From Hyposmocoma kahamanoa (Eukaryota > Arthropoda > Insecta > Lepidoptera > Cosmopterigidae), in NCBI RefSeq assembly GCF_003589595.1, contig NW_020654229.1, forward strand, positions 3,192,980 through 3,256,979: a stretch of 64,000 nucleotides of DNA, written 5' to 3'. The notes under the pieces were generated by a model. The model had not been told where the DNA came from and ran no database searches. It was given only the letters and a program-made list of their open reading frames with translations. This document shows, piece by piece, positions 1-13,400 of this stretch; position 1 is the first letter of the stretch, and each line of letters starts with the position of its first letter. Position numbers and translations under genes: made by a program.

Positions 1-85
1 AACACAGTTACTAATTTATTATGGAGTGGCAAGAGAGACTACAATTTGAGGTTATTTAGGGCTAGAATAAATATGTATTTTTAGT

Positions 86-262
86 AGAGCTTTTTGTGAA
101 AGAATTCCTCCAGGCAAGTACCGCCGATTTAGGAACCCATTACTATCGCCAAGCAGTATTGTGAGCATTCCGATTTCGAAGGGTATGGTGCAGATGAAAC
201 TATAGGTTTAGTGGCAGTGTCGCCTCGATCTTTGCGTTTTCAAGTTTCTGAGTAACACTGTT
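86..262 (+). repeat. Repeat B copy, degenerate and truncated
   Basis: This fragment carries the order of blocks typical of the most repeated family here: a GTGAAAGAGTTCGTCCAGG-like start, GCCAAGCAGTAATGTGAGCA and GTGGCAGTG. The full unit is about 280 bp and ends near CTTGTTCGTCCCGTCACTTG. It has no visible protein and no clear tRNA box, so it may be a SINE or the remains of a non-autonomous element. Confidence 0.7.
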
Positions 263-409
263 AGACCCAGCATCCATCGGTGGGATGGTCTGGCATGGGA
301 TCCTTACATACAAGAGGCATCCATCTTGCACGCGCCTAGCATAGCTAGCTAGCCTAGCGTATTCAGGTCAGTCGTAACGTTAGTCGTAAAAGTCTGCCGA
401 ACGCCTCGA

Positions 410-650
410 CGCTTTGTTTGCCGGGTTTAAAAAAAAGGTATTGCGTGGAGTTGCCTTTTTTCATCTAAAAAGATTTTTTACAACCAAATTTATAATAAGT
501 ATGGAATTATACCAAATTCTGTATTTGCTCGTTCTGCCCACGATTTTCGGCAGAAATGGGTTAAAACGCAGCACTTTGGGTAAAAACTCGGTTAAAACCC
601 GGGCGCGTTGATTGGATTTTACCTCATTGCCCGTCTCTGTTGGTGTCATA
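410..650. repeat. Repeat P: GGGTTTTAACCC-rich element
   Basis: It holds the GGTTAAAACNCGGCGCTTTG-like block, and its end near TTGCCCGTCTCTGTTGG resembles the inverse of CAGAGATGGGCAA. Related blocks occur at 13752-13850, 14855-14935 and 48637-48740. It is probably a MITE family. Bases 650-1269 hold nothing I could recognise. Confidence 0.45.
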
Positions 651-1269
651 AAAAAATGGATTGCTGACCTTAAAACTTAAGATAAACCTTTTACTATTTA
701 GGATGTAAACTAATAGCAGTCATACTTTAAATTGACATGGGCTCAAAAACAAGTTGATTATCGATCAAAATCGTCCAACATTGTGCAGTATTTTGAAGGC
801 ATTTTTTTCTTTGACTATGTTGTCTATCAATCTAGCTGCATGAACGTTACACGTTTCTGCAATTGATTCCTGGAGGTCTACCACGAAATACGTAGCAACG
901 ATCGATGGTCGTGGTTTGACATAAGTATTTGTACCTTACTCCGAAACGTCAAATGACTGATATCAGATCGAATTTTGACATTACTTGTATCGTAAAACTG
1001 ACATTTGTATAGTACGTACGAGCTTCGTTGCGGACACAGTCACGTAGTATCGTATTTCCTGGTAGATCTCCTGGCCACCAGGCCTTACCCCTTCATTCAA
1101 CATTACACATTAATATCCACCTAAATCTCACCTTGCTCACGATTCTCACTAGTTGTCCCGATTAGACTGATTGCTTCCTACAAAATCTGTACTTATTATG
1201 ATTGTTCTTTGAAAAGAGGGTTCAGGCCACTACCCGACACTGCTTGGAGGCGTCTTTATCTACACTTAC

Positions 1270-1453
1270 CTGAAGGATAACCCAGTCTTCTAGTGTCGCT
1301 AGCCAATATCCCCACAGTGGAGGACGAGAGCGGATTACCGGTGTTCCAACAAGAGACAGCGCTGCGTGCAATGTCAGCGAAGAATATGACGTTGGAGCCA
1401 GCGTGATAGCCATGCATGGTGGACTGGCTGTTGGCGCCACGGTTGCCTATTAT
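1270..1453 (-). CDS. Gene A exon 10: [10 protein letters not shown]...AVSCWN blade
   Basis: The exon has 184 nt, phase 0 in and phase 1 out, from TCTTCAG to GTAAGT. It contains [35 protein letters not shown] and RRLGYPSG. The RGxNSQ...FF...V.CWN series is a hallmark of the family. Gene B exon 7 has the same length and phases. The next, probably final, exon lies beyond base 1. Confidence 0.95.
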
Positions 1454-4400
1454 CTGAAGATAAAAAGCCACATTTGGAACTAAGCAGTATTGGTTTAGTA
1501 GGTAGTCACATCTTCATGTCGTCAATCTTACAAAGGTTAAAAACTAATCAGCCGAGACGTGGACAAACAACAGGCCTCATCCACAAATTCAAAGTCGCTG
1601 AGCGTGTCATGGAGCTAGCTAAGCTTGAGGTTTCTCTGATGGATCGAATCCCTAATAAAGTCATACATCAGAGAACTAAAGTGAAAAAATAACTCGCAAA
1701 ATCAGTAAGCTTAAGTGGCATTAAGCCGGGCATGTCTGCAGGAGGGTTGATCGCCGATGGAGCAGACTTGTTTTGGATTGGTAACCAAGTCAAGGCAAAC
1801 GTAGTGTCGGACGCCTTGCGGCAAGATAGACGGACAACCTGTGAAAGGTGGCCGGCAGTAGCTGGATGCGGGCGGCATAAGACCGGGAGACTTGGCGTGC
1901 TCAAGGCGAGACGTATGTCCAGCAGTGGATGCGTGTAATCTAATGATGAGTATTGGTTTATTCTGTGTGTTCTAATACAAATAATAATTCCTTGGACATG
2001 ACACGACACTAACCTGCGCCTGTTTTGCTAATCTACGGCGAAATGCTCTATCAACTGAGTTAGAGTTCGAGTCAGCAGACATTACGTTTTTTCTATGCCT
2101 TTGTTACAGATCTTTGTATTTGGTTTTAACAACTTTTTTGTCGTGACGCCTGTGACAGATCTATGAGTTTTTCTTCACTCAACCAGGTACCAGGTCCAGG
2201 GTAGTACTCTGCCACCTTACCTATTTCTGCCGCCAATTAGTAATGTGAGCATTACTGCGTTCCGGTTTGGAAGGGTAAGGTGTTGGTGAAATTACAGGCA
2301 TATGGGACGTGTCCTGAGACATCAGGATGACTGGCGCAGTGCAGTACCCGAAAGATCCTTGCGATTTAAATGAAAATCGGGGAATAGATTCAGATGCGCC
2401 ACGTGTTGCTTATGGACAGGCCAGTTTAAGGTTAGGGCATGCCTACATATTGGCCCGGTCATCGTCCTTTCAAGCAAGTACTCCGATTTCCGATCTGACA
2501 GACTCGCAGCAAGACCTTTATAGCGTGCTTTTAACATTTTCAGAATATGTTTCATTTTGTGAATAAGACACCGCTTTCTATTCATTTTTATTTTTTTCTA
2601 TTATTTAAAATAATCACAAAATTACATTACAGGCATATACGGTTCAGCTCTGCGTCTGATACACCTCAGTCTTTTTAGCAATTTTTATTATGAATAATGG
2701 CGCTTTCCCATTATTTCGTGAAGACATATAGTAGTGCAGTTTAAAATGGCTTGTATATTTAAATTAACTTTCATAACAATAATAATAACGCACATACTCA
2801 ACATAGCCCGGCACTAGGCAAACTCACGAGAGAAATACATGTAGGCCATACAAATATTTCTCCCGGCCCGGGAATCGAACCTGGGTCCTCTACGTGGTAG
2901 TCCGGCATGGTAACCGCCACGGAGGCAGTTGTCCACAAATAGAACAATACGATTAATTGTCATTCACGACTTTTTTGACGTTACGACGATAGACTGCTTG
3001 CTGTGACAATGGGAAGAGCAAGAACGACAGTCGTCTGACGATAAATAAATCGTCACGATAAAAATGTGAGAACAGATAATCGCAACTTCAAACGCTTCTG
3101 TCGTGCAAACGACAAGACGGCTGCCGTGAGCCAATAAATTGTCGTCGCAATCTAGTGGGAACAGCTAGACGTGACAGTCGTTCAACGATAAAATAAAACG
3201 TCCACGACACAATCACGACAGGTAGTCGTGATATGGGAACAGGCTAGACGCGACAGTCGTCTAACGATAAATAAAACGTTACGACATAATGGGAACGCGG
3301 ATGTTCTTCAGATTGGCCGCGATTCTAGAAAGCTATCGAATTGTTCCGTTCGCTACTCTTTTCAACTTACCGAGAATAAACTCCAAAAATTGCTGTCCTC
3401 GCTAGCAGTCCTGTTCCTCAGCGTGCAAGTGGACACTGAGAACTCATCGGTGCCGATCATTGCGTGGAAGAACGCGTCCCGGCAGCCCGCAGATGTGGGA
3501 TTTGTGAGAGTAATGCTGAAGATACCATCGTTCCATTGGAAACGTTGACCTGGATGAACAAATGGTAATTTTGGTCTGATGACAATTGCTGGTAGAATCT
3601 TGCGAGGAGATCCTGATTACCCAGAATAAGTGGCGCAACTGGTGAGCCTGTTCGTCTCCCGCTAAATAAATTTAATCTGCGGCCGCGTGGTCACCGTCTA
3701 CTGGCAGTGCCACCCAGTGCCATACAGTGAATCACCACTTGTTAGCCTCCTGCACTGTTTTAATAATATTAACAATATAATTATTTATTCCGACAATCTT
3801 ACAAAGTAACTTAAAAAAAAAACTACGTTAGCGACAAAGAAAATAAAATAAAAATACTCACATACCGATCAAATAGACTCACATGAGACTACTTGACCAG
3901 GGCCCGAAAAGCAGGTCATAGAATGCTGTTGGTGCTGCCGCGCACTTTGTTGAGCAGTGAGGCTGTTTTTTTTTTTTTTTGCATAGAAGTCATCTACCCT
4001 CGCCTCTGCGAACATGGTAGATGCACTGTAGAAACGAGGCAGCCCCATCAACATTCTAAACCCTAATGGGTTACAGTACAATAATTTGTACTGTACCCGT
4101 AGGTCACTAAGCGATCTTTTAGAATAACTGAACCACAGGCTGATCTTGGTTTGCAGAGTGCGACTATGGTAGAAAAATAGTTGTCATCGCAGTAAGGATG
4201 AGAACCTGACACGTTCCGTTAAACAGTTTTTCTTTCTTAATGAAAAAAAAAAAAACAATTCTGCGAATTGCGTGTTATGTAGAGTAGTGGAAGATGCATA
4301 TCATTTGTTACTGGAATGTGTCTGGTGCGAACAACAGAGGGCGGCGTTGATGAGAGACCTGCAGATCAACCGAACATCCTTAGATGCTATAAATTGTATA

Positions 4401-7400
4401 TTAAGCAATCCTCACATGAAACAAGCAAAAAGACTTACTATTTGTTGACTCGGCTCTCCAACAGCGTCGCCCAGACAGGTAAGCTATAGTTTAGGGTACG
4501 ACGGAACTACCATATACATTGTATAAAAGTTCCTAAATAAATAAAGAAAAAAAAAACCACAGGCTGCTCGTATAAAACGACTGGCAGTAGGCTTTTTAAT
4601 ACGCTTCTCGAATCTGCACCAGATTGCGATGTTTTTGCAAGTAGATTGGTGGCTGTGTGTGATGAATGTCTCAAGTTTTGTGAGAGGATGGATGAGCGAC
4701 CATCATCTGTGATTTACTATTAATACTATATATTTATGAATTTCACAGTGCCTTGGCAATTTACTGTAATACTGTGTAATTTTATGAAATAAATAAAATA
4801 AACAACAGACTTTAGTTGTCGCAGATGGATAGAATAATCTGAATCTAATTACACGTGTCCCTTATTCCAGCGTAACCATGCTTGATTTTTTTAATAACTA
4901 TAACAATGTCATACAGGATTTTCCCAGTTCAACAATGTTAATGAAGTAACAGAAAGACTGAACGCTATTAATTATTGTTATTAGCCCTTGCGAAAGGGGC
5001 AAATTTTAAATTTTTTTGTACGAGCTACTTATAGAATGTATCCCCTCTTGGCACTTCTTTCAGTAATTCAAGCGCTTTTGTGTTAATTCTCCCCTTATTA
5101 TGAGGAAGACCGTTGGGAATAATTTGTCGCAGAGAGGTCCACGGCCGCGGACTGGGTAATTTTTTTTACTAAAAATTAGAAAATAAATTCTACAATTTGG
5201 GAGAAAACTATATCGTCGGGTATAGTGCAAATCCCCGTATATAGTATTGGTAAAAAGCGCGTATCTGCATCAAACCGAATTTCACAGGAGAGGTTTCATT
5301 TTTGCACAGTAAGCATTAATTTATGTTGTCTACGGACTGATAACAATAGATTCCCGTAAATCACGCTAATTTGATTGCCGCAACATTTACGCGGATTTAA
5401 TTTGGCGATAGAATTACCGAAATGGAGAGTCATAATCAAATGCTAGTTACGCGTAATTGCACTATCTCCGACGATATCCTGAACAACGCAAAGATCCCGA
5501 CACACCATCACGTGGGATCGCGATCAAACGCATGCCTATACAAGTAAAAAAAAAATACTATGGAAAGAACCAGCGGACCTCACGAATTTTCCTATGTGCT
5601 TGTTTGTCGGATATTTGTATTTGGTTTTCAATGACTTTTTAGTCGCTTTTAGTCGTTCGTCTTTTTAGGTTAATATCACTCTAAAACTCGATTCAAAAGC
5701 TTAAAATATGATCCGATCTGTGGATCGATTTAGAGGCATATGATCCATTACGATCCAAAAATCGGTTCAAAACAAAAAATCGTCCCCACCCTTTGTTCAA
5801 AATGATTAATAGCGACTTTGACAGGTACTTTCCGTTGATTCCCCAATAATTCGTAAATACTCAACATTATCTGGCTACCTATGTCTTTCCAAACAGGTAT
5901 AGACTGTCGCGTCTGTCCACGGTCAGATAATCTTTGACAAAATTCTAATAGTTTTATGCACGCGTACTAGATGGCGTTAGCGCGCTGTGGAACATATAGT
6001 TTCTGTGAACGTTCTTTTCTATATTAGATTGAAGAAGCCAATAATAAGTTTTTACTTACCAGCTAAATTTAAGTTTCCAACTAAAGGGTTGAAACTAAAG
6101 AAGTTGTGACTCAACCTCCAGCTGTCATTGGATTTCAAAGAAAAGACGATAAGTCCATACGTAGCGAGATCTGGGACGTAGGCATAGGCGTCGTTGCAGT
6201 CATTATCTGGGATGTCCACTGTTATGGAGGCGAGGCCTGGAAAAAGACAAAATCAAATACAATCATAAGGATTTACACTAGAGATGCCACAAATATTCGG
6301 CTACTATTCGGTATTTGACCTGTTCGGCCAAAGTCAAATAATCATTTATTCCATAGGTAGAATTTTTACACTTGAAAACGTCATTTTTTAAGCTACTGCT
6401 CGTTCACTGCCGCTGACCGCCCTGACTTTGACTTTTTTAATATTCGGTATTCGGCCGAATACTACGAATACTACAGACGAAATGAGTTGGAAAAATTATA
6501 AAACGATAGAATGACAGTCTTTGGATCTGTTTTGGAGAAGTCGCTACAGATAATATGCAAAATGATGAGGATGTGGAGAAAAGTTCTATTACACATGAGA
6601 TTGATTTTTATATGAAAACTGTTCGTCTAGATCGGACGGCAGAGCCTTACAAGTGGTGGTCAGCAAACGCAAAGCAGTATCCAAGCCTGTCAAAATTTGC
6701 TAAGATTTATCTATCGCCTCCTGGCAGTAGTGTTTAGAGTGAGAGGCTATTTTCACAAGCAGGAATTGCTTATGAGGAAAAGCGCAATCGTTTGTTACCA
6801 ACCAATGCTGAAAAAATAGTTTTCATTCATCACAACCTACCACTGATTGATTTTAAGTATTAAAGGAAAAATTTCTGATTAAATTACTACATAATTCCTT
6901 TTTAATAATACGTGCTTTTTTCGTTATTTGATAGTCAGTATTTTGCCGAATAGTTGTGGTATGGTCCCAGTAAAGAGCTCGAAACGTCTCTGTTTTTTTG
7001 AAAAACAGATTTCAATTATTATTGTAGATCGAGACAATCTGAAAGAGCTTAGCGAGTTACCAAGGATTTTTAACCGACTTCGAAAAAAGGAGGTTCTCAA
7101 TTCGACTACGTTTTTTTTTGTTGGAAAGAGGATACCTCAGTAGTGGTCCCATTTAAATTTGAAGAAAACAAAACCTCTAAAGGTGGCATACTATGAATCC
7201 AGTTTCGCGCACCTTCCGGTAACCGATGTCAATAACACTTGGCAAATAGATGTAGTTCCACGAACTTTTGAGGTCGGTTTTTTAGTACTCCTGCATAGAG
7301 ATTATTGTCTCACATGGAAACAAATACAAGGATGTTACAGTTCTTAGCGTAGGCGTTAAATCCGAAGTATCATGCCTGATATATAGTGTGCACACGGGTC

Positions 7401-10400
7401 GTATTGAGGCGATTCAACGTCGTTTTCTGAAAGGCCCAAGTAGCAGGTGTGGTTTGAGGCGTCGATTGCCAGAATACAATGACAGACTGCAAAAGTTTGG
7501 CCTACTAAGCCTGGAAAATAGGATGTGGTTGTCCGACCTATGTTGTCTCCACAAAATAGTAGGTGGTTTTTTTGACACTTACCTACCTACCTACTAAATA
7601 TATGCGTATACCACAGCTTTTTGCACTGCCACACACTACTAATAATGTTGCAAAAAATAATCCTATTATAAGAATGTGTCGTTGCTATAATGAAATATGT
7701 GCTGAACACGATATATTTAATTGTCATATTGTAACTTTTAAATCAAAAGTACTTACTCATATGTGACAATAACTTAGTTTTCATTAATTTTTGTTTTAGT
7801 TTTTTTTGTTATCTTATTATTCTATCTATTTGTCTTTATTGTAAAATCCGTTACACATAGTTTAATATTTTATTAGTTAAATGTAATATGTACGTAAGTA
7901 TATTTCCGCTCTTCGTGACATTATCTTTTTTGTTTACCGAATGCTGTGTACAGTTGTAATTGGGTATCAGTGTTACAGTGCTATTCTAGAATTTTTTTAT
8001 ATTATGCTGTATCTGATGTCTTTAACTGTACCAATAAAATAAAAAATAAAATAAAAATGTACTTTTGACTTTGTACCATCTTACCTGTAGGAGTGATAGC
8101 AGAAGGAATGTCCGATGTTTTAAAGTTGTATCTTAAGATTGGTCTGTCGGTGTTGAGATCGTAAACGACGATTGCAGGTGGCTGCACTTGCTGGCGGTTA
8201 TCTGTTGAAAAAAAAAATAGTGACGAAAAGCTTTCATAGATTTCTCACAGATGGCGTTAGGCAAAAAAGCCGTTAAAAACCAAAAATAAAGATCTCCAAC
8301 AAGCACATAGAAAAATTCGTAAATTCCGCTAGTTCGTTCAGTTAGTTAGTTACTCTAGCACTGTTTGCTAGAAGACGTCGTTTGGTCTTTCGTTGATCTT
8401 TGTATTAATAATTATAACAAATGTCAGATAGTCGTGATATAAAAGAAACTTAACAATGAGAAATAAAAATAGTTTAAAAATTGTGTAGGTTCAATTGTAG
8501 TTGGATCGGGGTAGAATCTAAAGTCCTCGAGGGAAGTATATTTAAGGACCAGAAGAATTGTATTCGAGCGATTTTCTTTTCGTGGTTCGATGAAAGTTGC
8601 AAACCGCTGTTCAAAAAGCTAAACATATGTACGACTTAACGCAATAACTGCAAATATGCAGACAACAAATAAATAAATAAGTAAATAAACAAATAAAAAT
8701 ATTTTATTCTTCAACACTGCCACGATACATAAAAACTTAAAATAGTGGCTTAAAATCCAAATCTGTGTTGAAGAAAAGGTAACAGCCTCAGCGATTTGCT
8801 GGTTTTCAGGCTTCACCTTGATGTACTTTACATTGTATATAATGTAAAGAGAGACACCGCAGTATGCAGTTTCCAATTAAGTATATAACCTCTTTTTATT
8901 TTTTTATTTATTTTTTATTTATTTATTTATATCAGGTAACAAAGACCCATGTATACATACCTTATAGACTAACATACATAACAATATAAAAACAAAATAC
9001 ACCTATATTATATATACCTTAAAACAAACATACATACAATATAATAATAAAAACTAATCTACACGATTTCCCTTATCGGCGACGTGTGGCGCAATCTGGT
9101 GTCAGGTAACCAGCCGCGGAATCGCCGATATATGACACCCTTCGGCCAAAATTCCTCTTTCATGAAGGTCGAAAGATGTTCGGTCGGTATTCTCACCACA
9201 AACGAATTAAAGAACTTAAACTTTTGTTGGTAGGTCAATGAATCTCTTTAAATTAAGTATTCAATCTTTTAGCAGCCTCAGGGTCGTATTCTAGAACTCT
9301 ACTCAATGCTCAAGTCAGGACTTGAGTATGATTTAGAGCACTGAAAATCATGCTCAAGTCCTTGCCATTAGGGTCGTATTTCCAGTGCTTGAAATCATAC
9401 TCAAGTCTGCTCAAGACCTGACTTGAGCATTGAGTAGAGTTCTGGAATACGAACCTTAGTCTGTTGACTATTATTTCCATGGACTAACTATCATTTCATA
9501 ATCAGATGCAGATAGATAGATAACATGTTTATTCAGCACAAATACAAACAGAAACAAAACATTTACAATCACTTCACAGAGTACAACATAAAAGCACATA
9601 GAACATTCATTATTAATTTCATACACATTCATATAAAACACATACTGCGAGAAAAACAAATACTGTGAGAAAAACAAACAAATACTATAAGAACTGATAA
9701 AATTTTAATGTACCTATGACTACAGTTTGTGCTGAAATGGCCCTGACTCAGCATAAATACTGTAGACCGAGAGAAGGCAAGCAGTGCTGGTTTTCTGCTA
9801 GTACCATGTGGTGATGGTAAAAGTAAAAGTGTAAAATGTAAGGCTGTATTTGTTGTTATATCAAACCCATCGATTAAGGTAACATCTATGTAGCGAGACA
9901 TCTGCTCAGACAAAAGATGTTTATTGTATTCACGATTAAACCGTTTTTTATTATCGATGTCACGCAATGGAGGAGAAATTCATTATATTAGTAAGAATCT
10001 CAAGTTCAAGAGAGTCTAATGCCTTACTTACTAGGAATCTCCAACATGCCAGTGTCAACCATCCAAAGTCTTCCGCAACGGTCAGCTCTCGTCCGGTATA
10101 CGGAAGTGAGATAGCTGGAGGCGCTGAAGTTGGGGTACGGGCGGAGAGAAGGAGAGCGGGTGTTGCTGTCCTGGTCCAGGTGGAGATAGTTCAGAGTCGC
10201 AGGGATGCCTGGAAGAAAAAAACTTTTTTATAAATTCAATTTTGCTGATTTTGTATTCAGAATCACACTAAACTGCTACCATCAATCATAGGTACACATT
10301 TTGAACCGACTTCAAAAAAAGAGTTCCATACGACTGTTTTTTTTTTCTTTTGTATGTTACGCGATAACCTTTGTGAACAGATTTCGATGATTCTTTTTTT

Positions 10401-13400
10401 GTTGAAAAGAGGATACCTCAGTATTGGTCCCATTTAAATTAGAAGAAAATATTCCACCTTTAAGGGTGGGAAACTAGGGGATGAATCTAGTTTCGCGTAG
10501 TTTCCGGTAACCGATTTCAATAAAACTTGGCAAATAGATCGATACCTCTAATGAACGCCAACTTTTTCATGTTCCGTTATTTTTGTAAACAGCCATATTT
10601 GTTTACTAATATTATGCTACCCGAATTTTGTGAATAAAAATAAAGAAACTAAAAACTAAATTGGAAAAAAATAAGGAAACAAAAAAAAAAACAAACTAAA
10701 AACAGAACAGGACCAAAAATTAAGGAGGTGTAGTGTTCATTGGAGATATCGAAAAATAAGTCGACGAACTTTAGAGGTTGGTTTTTTGCAATAAAGTTAT
10801 AATTATAATTTTTTAATATTAGTGAGATATAATGACATAAAAACAAACCATATCTTCGTCTTGGCAGTGTGATGAAAACCCGTCTTCCGACCCTCTCCAC
10901 GCCCATTGGTAGGTTGTTGTATTGAACGAAAAACTGCCGGGATTCATCTGTAAATAAAGCTTTGGGTCCTTTGTATGAGAGGCTTCCAAACTTTCAATCT
11001 GGTACCCTTAGAATAATAACGCATAGAATGATAGTTTCATATCAAACGAACTGTCACAAGTGAGGCAAAAGTCAAATTCATGTAGGCTAGTTTTAGTAGT
11101 AGGTTAATTTTCGGTTTTAGTGAATATTTATATAAAAATACAAGTTGAAATGCGTTACTTCCTTGTGGAATGTGCTGTTAGTATCTATTTTATGTTTGTC
11201 TGAGGTATTTTTACACTAATTTACCGCACATTTCGTCATTTTTAGCTAAAATTCTTGAGCTGTTCGCGGTGCAAGTTGACCTTGAGCACTGACGGCCCGC
11301 CCGCTCGTGTAGGCCCATTGGGAGAGGCCCATTGGGAGCGCTTCAATTTGCCTCACTTAGCGTGTGCGGACTAGGTTTCCATGAGTTATTATTCTAAGCT
11401 GGTACCTATATTTTCAAGATTTCTTTGTATTCCGAAGTTTTCTTGAATATGTTTGATTTTGTTTTAACGCTACCTTAGTACTTAGGACCCATCAATATGT
11501 CGTTTTCAACAGCCTCTCGTTATAGAATACCTAAAATTATCCCAACGAGACTTATTAGCGCGTTTGCGCATTACACCCGAGGAGACCTAAGACACAGGGT
11601 ATCCTAGTTTAGGCTCCTGTCTCACAAAATTGAATAGTGAAACTCTATATTGTTACTATGTATCTATCTGATGTTAGAGAAAATAAAACATTATTTAGGA
11701 ATGAAACTATTTTTCCGGATTTAAATCGCGTATATGTATTTGTTTTTTCAAACAAACCGACGTTTCGGGCCCTTTAACGGGTCCCATGGTCACGGTTGAC
11801 ATCCGTCAACAGTCAACCGTAACCGTAACCGTAACAATCGCGAAAACCTAAGAACTCGATAAAACATTATTATTCGTTCTGTAGGTGTCCCTACATTTAG
11901 CATTGTAATCATTTTCAAGTTTAGTATTGATACGCGCGCCGCGCGCTACCAGTCGTTCCCTCACCGCCGTCCGCATGTATGATCAAAAATGTATTTAATT
12001 GGAGTCAAAACTATGCGATTTCCACGTGAAATAACATTGTGTTATTAATTTGCCATGTAGAAGACCTAACATACGACCCTAAAGTTCCAAATCCGAGGCT
12101 ATACAAATCTAGATATCTCGGCCCCTCTTCGGATGTCGCTTGTGTACTAAGTCCCAGTAAGTTTGTTTCTTAATGAAAGGCTTGTGAGACTAATTTATTC
12201 GGTGACTCGGAGGGAGTATCGAAGAAATACGAATACCGCTTGTACGCCTAGAGATAAAATGATACTTCGGACATCTGTGACATTTCGGACTGTCATATGT
12301 ACAACTCACGCCTGACCAAATAATTATTTTCATATATTGACTTGAAAGAGAGTAGAAAAAAAGATTTAATGGTTCCTAGGACAGGTTCCCTGTATTTCCT
12401 ATGGTTTCGGATTTCTCCACGCTGTCCCAGTTAAAAAAACACTTTACTATGTATTTTTAATTAATAGATTATATAAATTAAAGATAAATATAAGATGCAT
12501 TCTACAAAAACCGCAGTTATTCGCTAAATAAATACCAACATGTTAAGATTCTAAGTAACTTCGGAAGAAATTAACTACGCGATATTCCACACTTACCTGA
12601 TGAAGGCCGCGGCGTCGTTGTAGATGTTGAGGATGGGCCTACAAATAAACATAGATAAGTAATTTTTTTTTATTATAAACATTTTTAATTACTTACAAAA
12701 AAATAGTAAAGAACTAATAATATTAATGAAAGAAATAGTGGCTAGTATCAACCCAATTTATAACTCCAACTGCTGGGCAGGGGGCTCTTTTCTGGCGAGG
12801 GTTTAGGCCATGGTCCGCCATGCTGGCTTAAACTCAAGCAGAGGCCGTGGATTTAAATCCAGTCTCGCAACTCTGAGAAATTCAACGAGTATATAAACAG
12901 AAATAGAGACGAAATAAGGGCCATCCATCCCGGGCAAGTTTTTAGAAGCGGCAGATCTCCTTGTGAAAGAGTTCGTCCAGGGAAATACTGCCTCCTCACC
13001 TATTTCTGCTGCCAAGCAGTTATGTCAGCATTATTGCGTTCCGGTTTTGACGGGTAAGGGTGCTGGTGAAATTACAGGCACATGGAACTTGTCAACTTAT
13101 GTCTCAGGGTGTCGGGGGCAGTGGCAGTGCTCCTCAGATCTTTGTGATTTAAAGCTCTGAGTGGCACTGCAACTGTTACGGACAGGCGTGTCGCTTACCA
13201 TCAGACACATGACTTGTTCGTCCCGTCATTTAGTATTATAAAAAACACGCTGAAAGCACAAATTAGAAAACTGAAATAGTACAGCGCCAACAACTGGCCT
13301 GTGTGTACGTCTCCGTATATTCCAAAAATATTCTGTATTTATTGTAATAAAGATAATATCTCTAACAATGGGGGCTGTTCCATTCGGTGGTGTGGGAAAA

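Noticed and set aside
1..1269. Search for the last exon of gene A
   Set aside because: No acceptor followed by a (L/V)WVL-like motif was found on the minus strand. The exon is presumed to lie left of the window.
11814..11840. Telomere-like repeats
   Set aside because: The AACCGT/GTAACC units are few and do not match the insect TTAGG repeat. They sit within a dispersed element.
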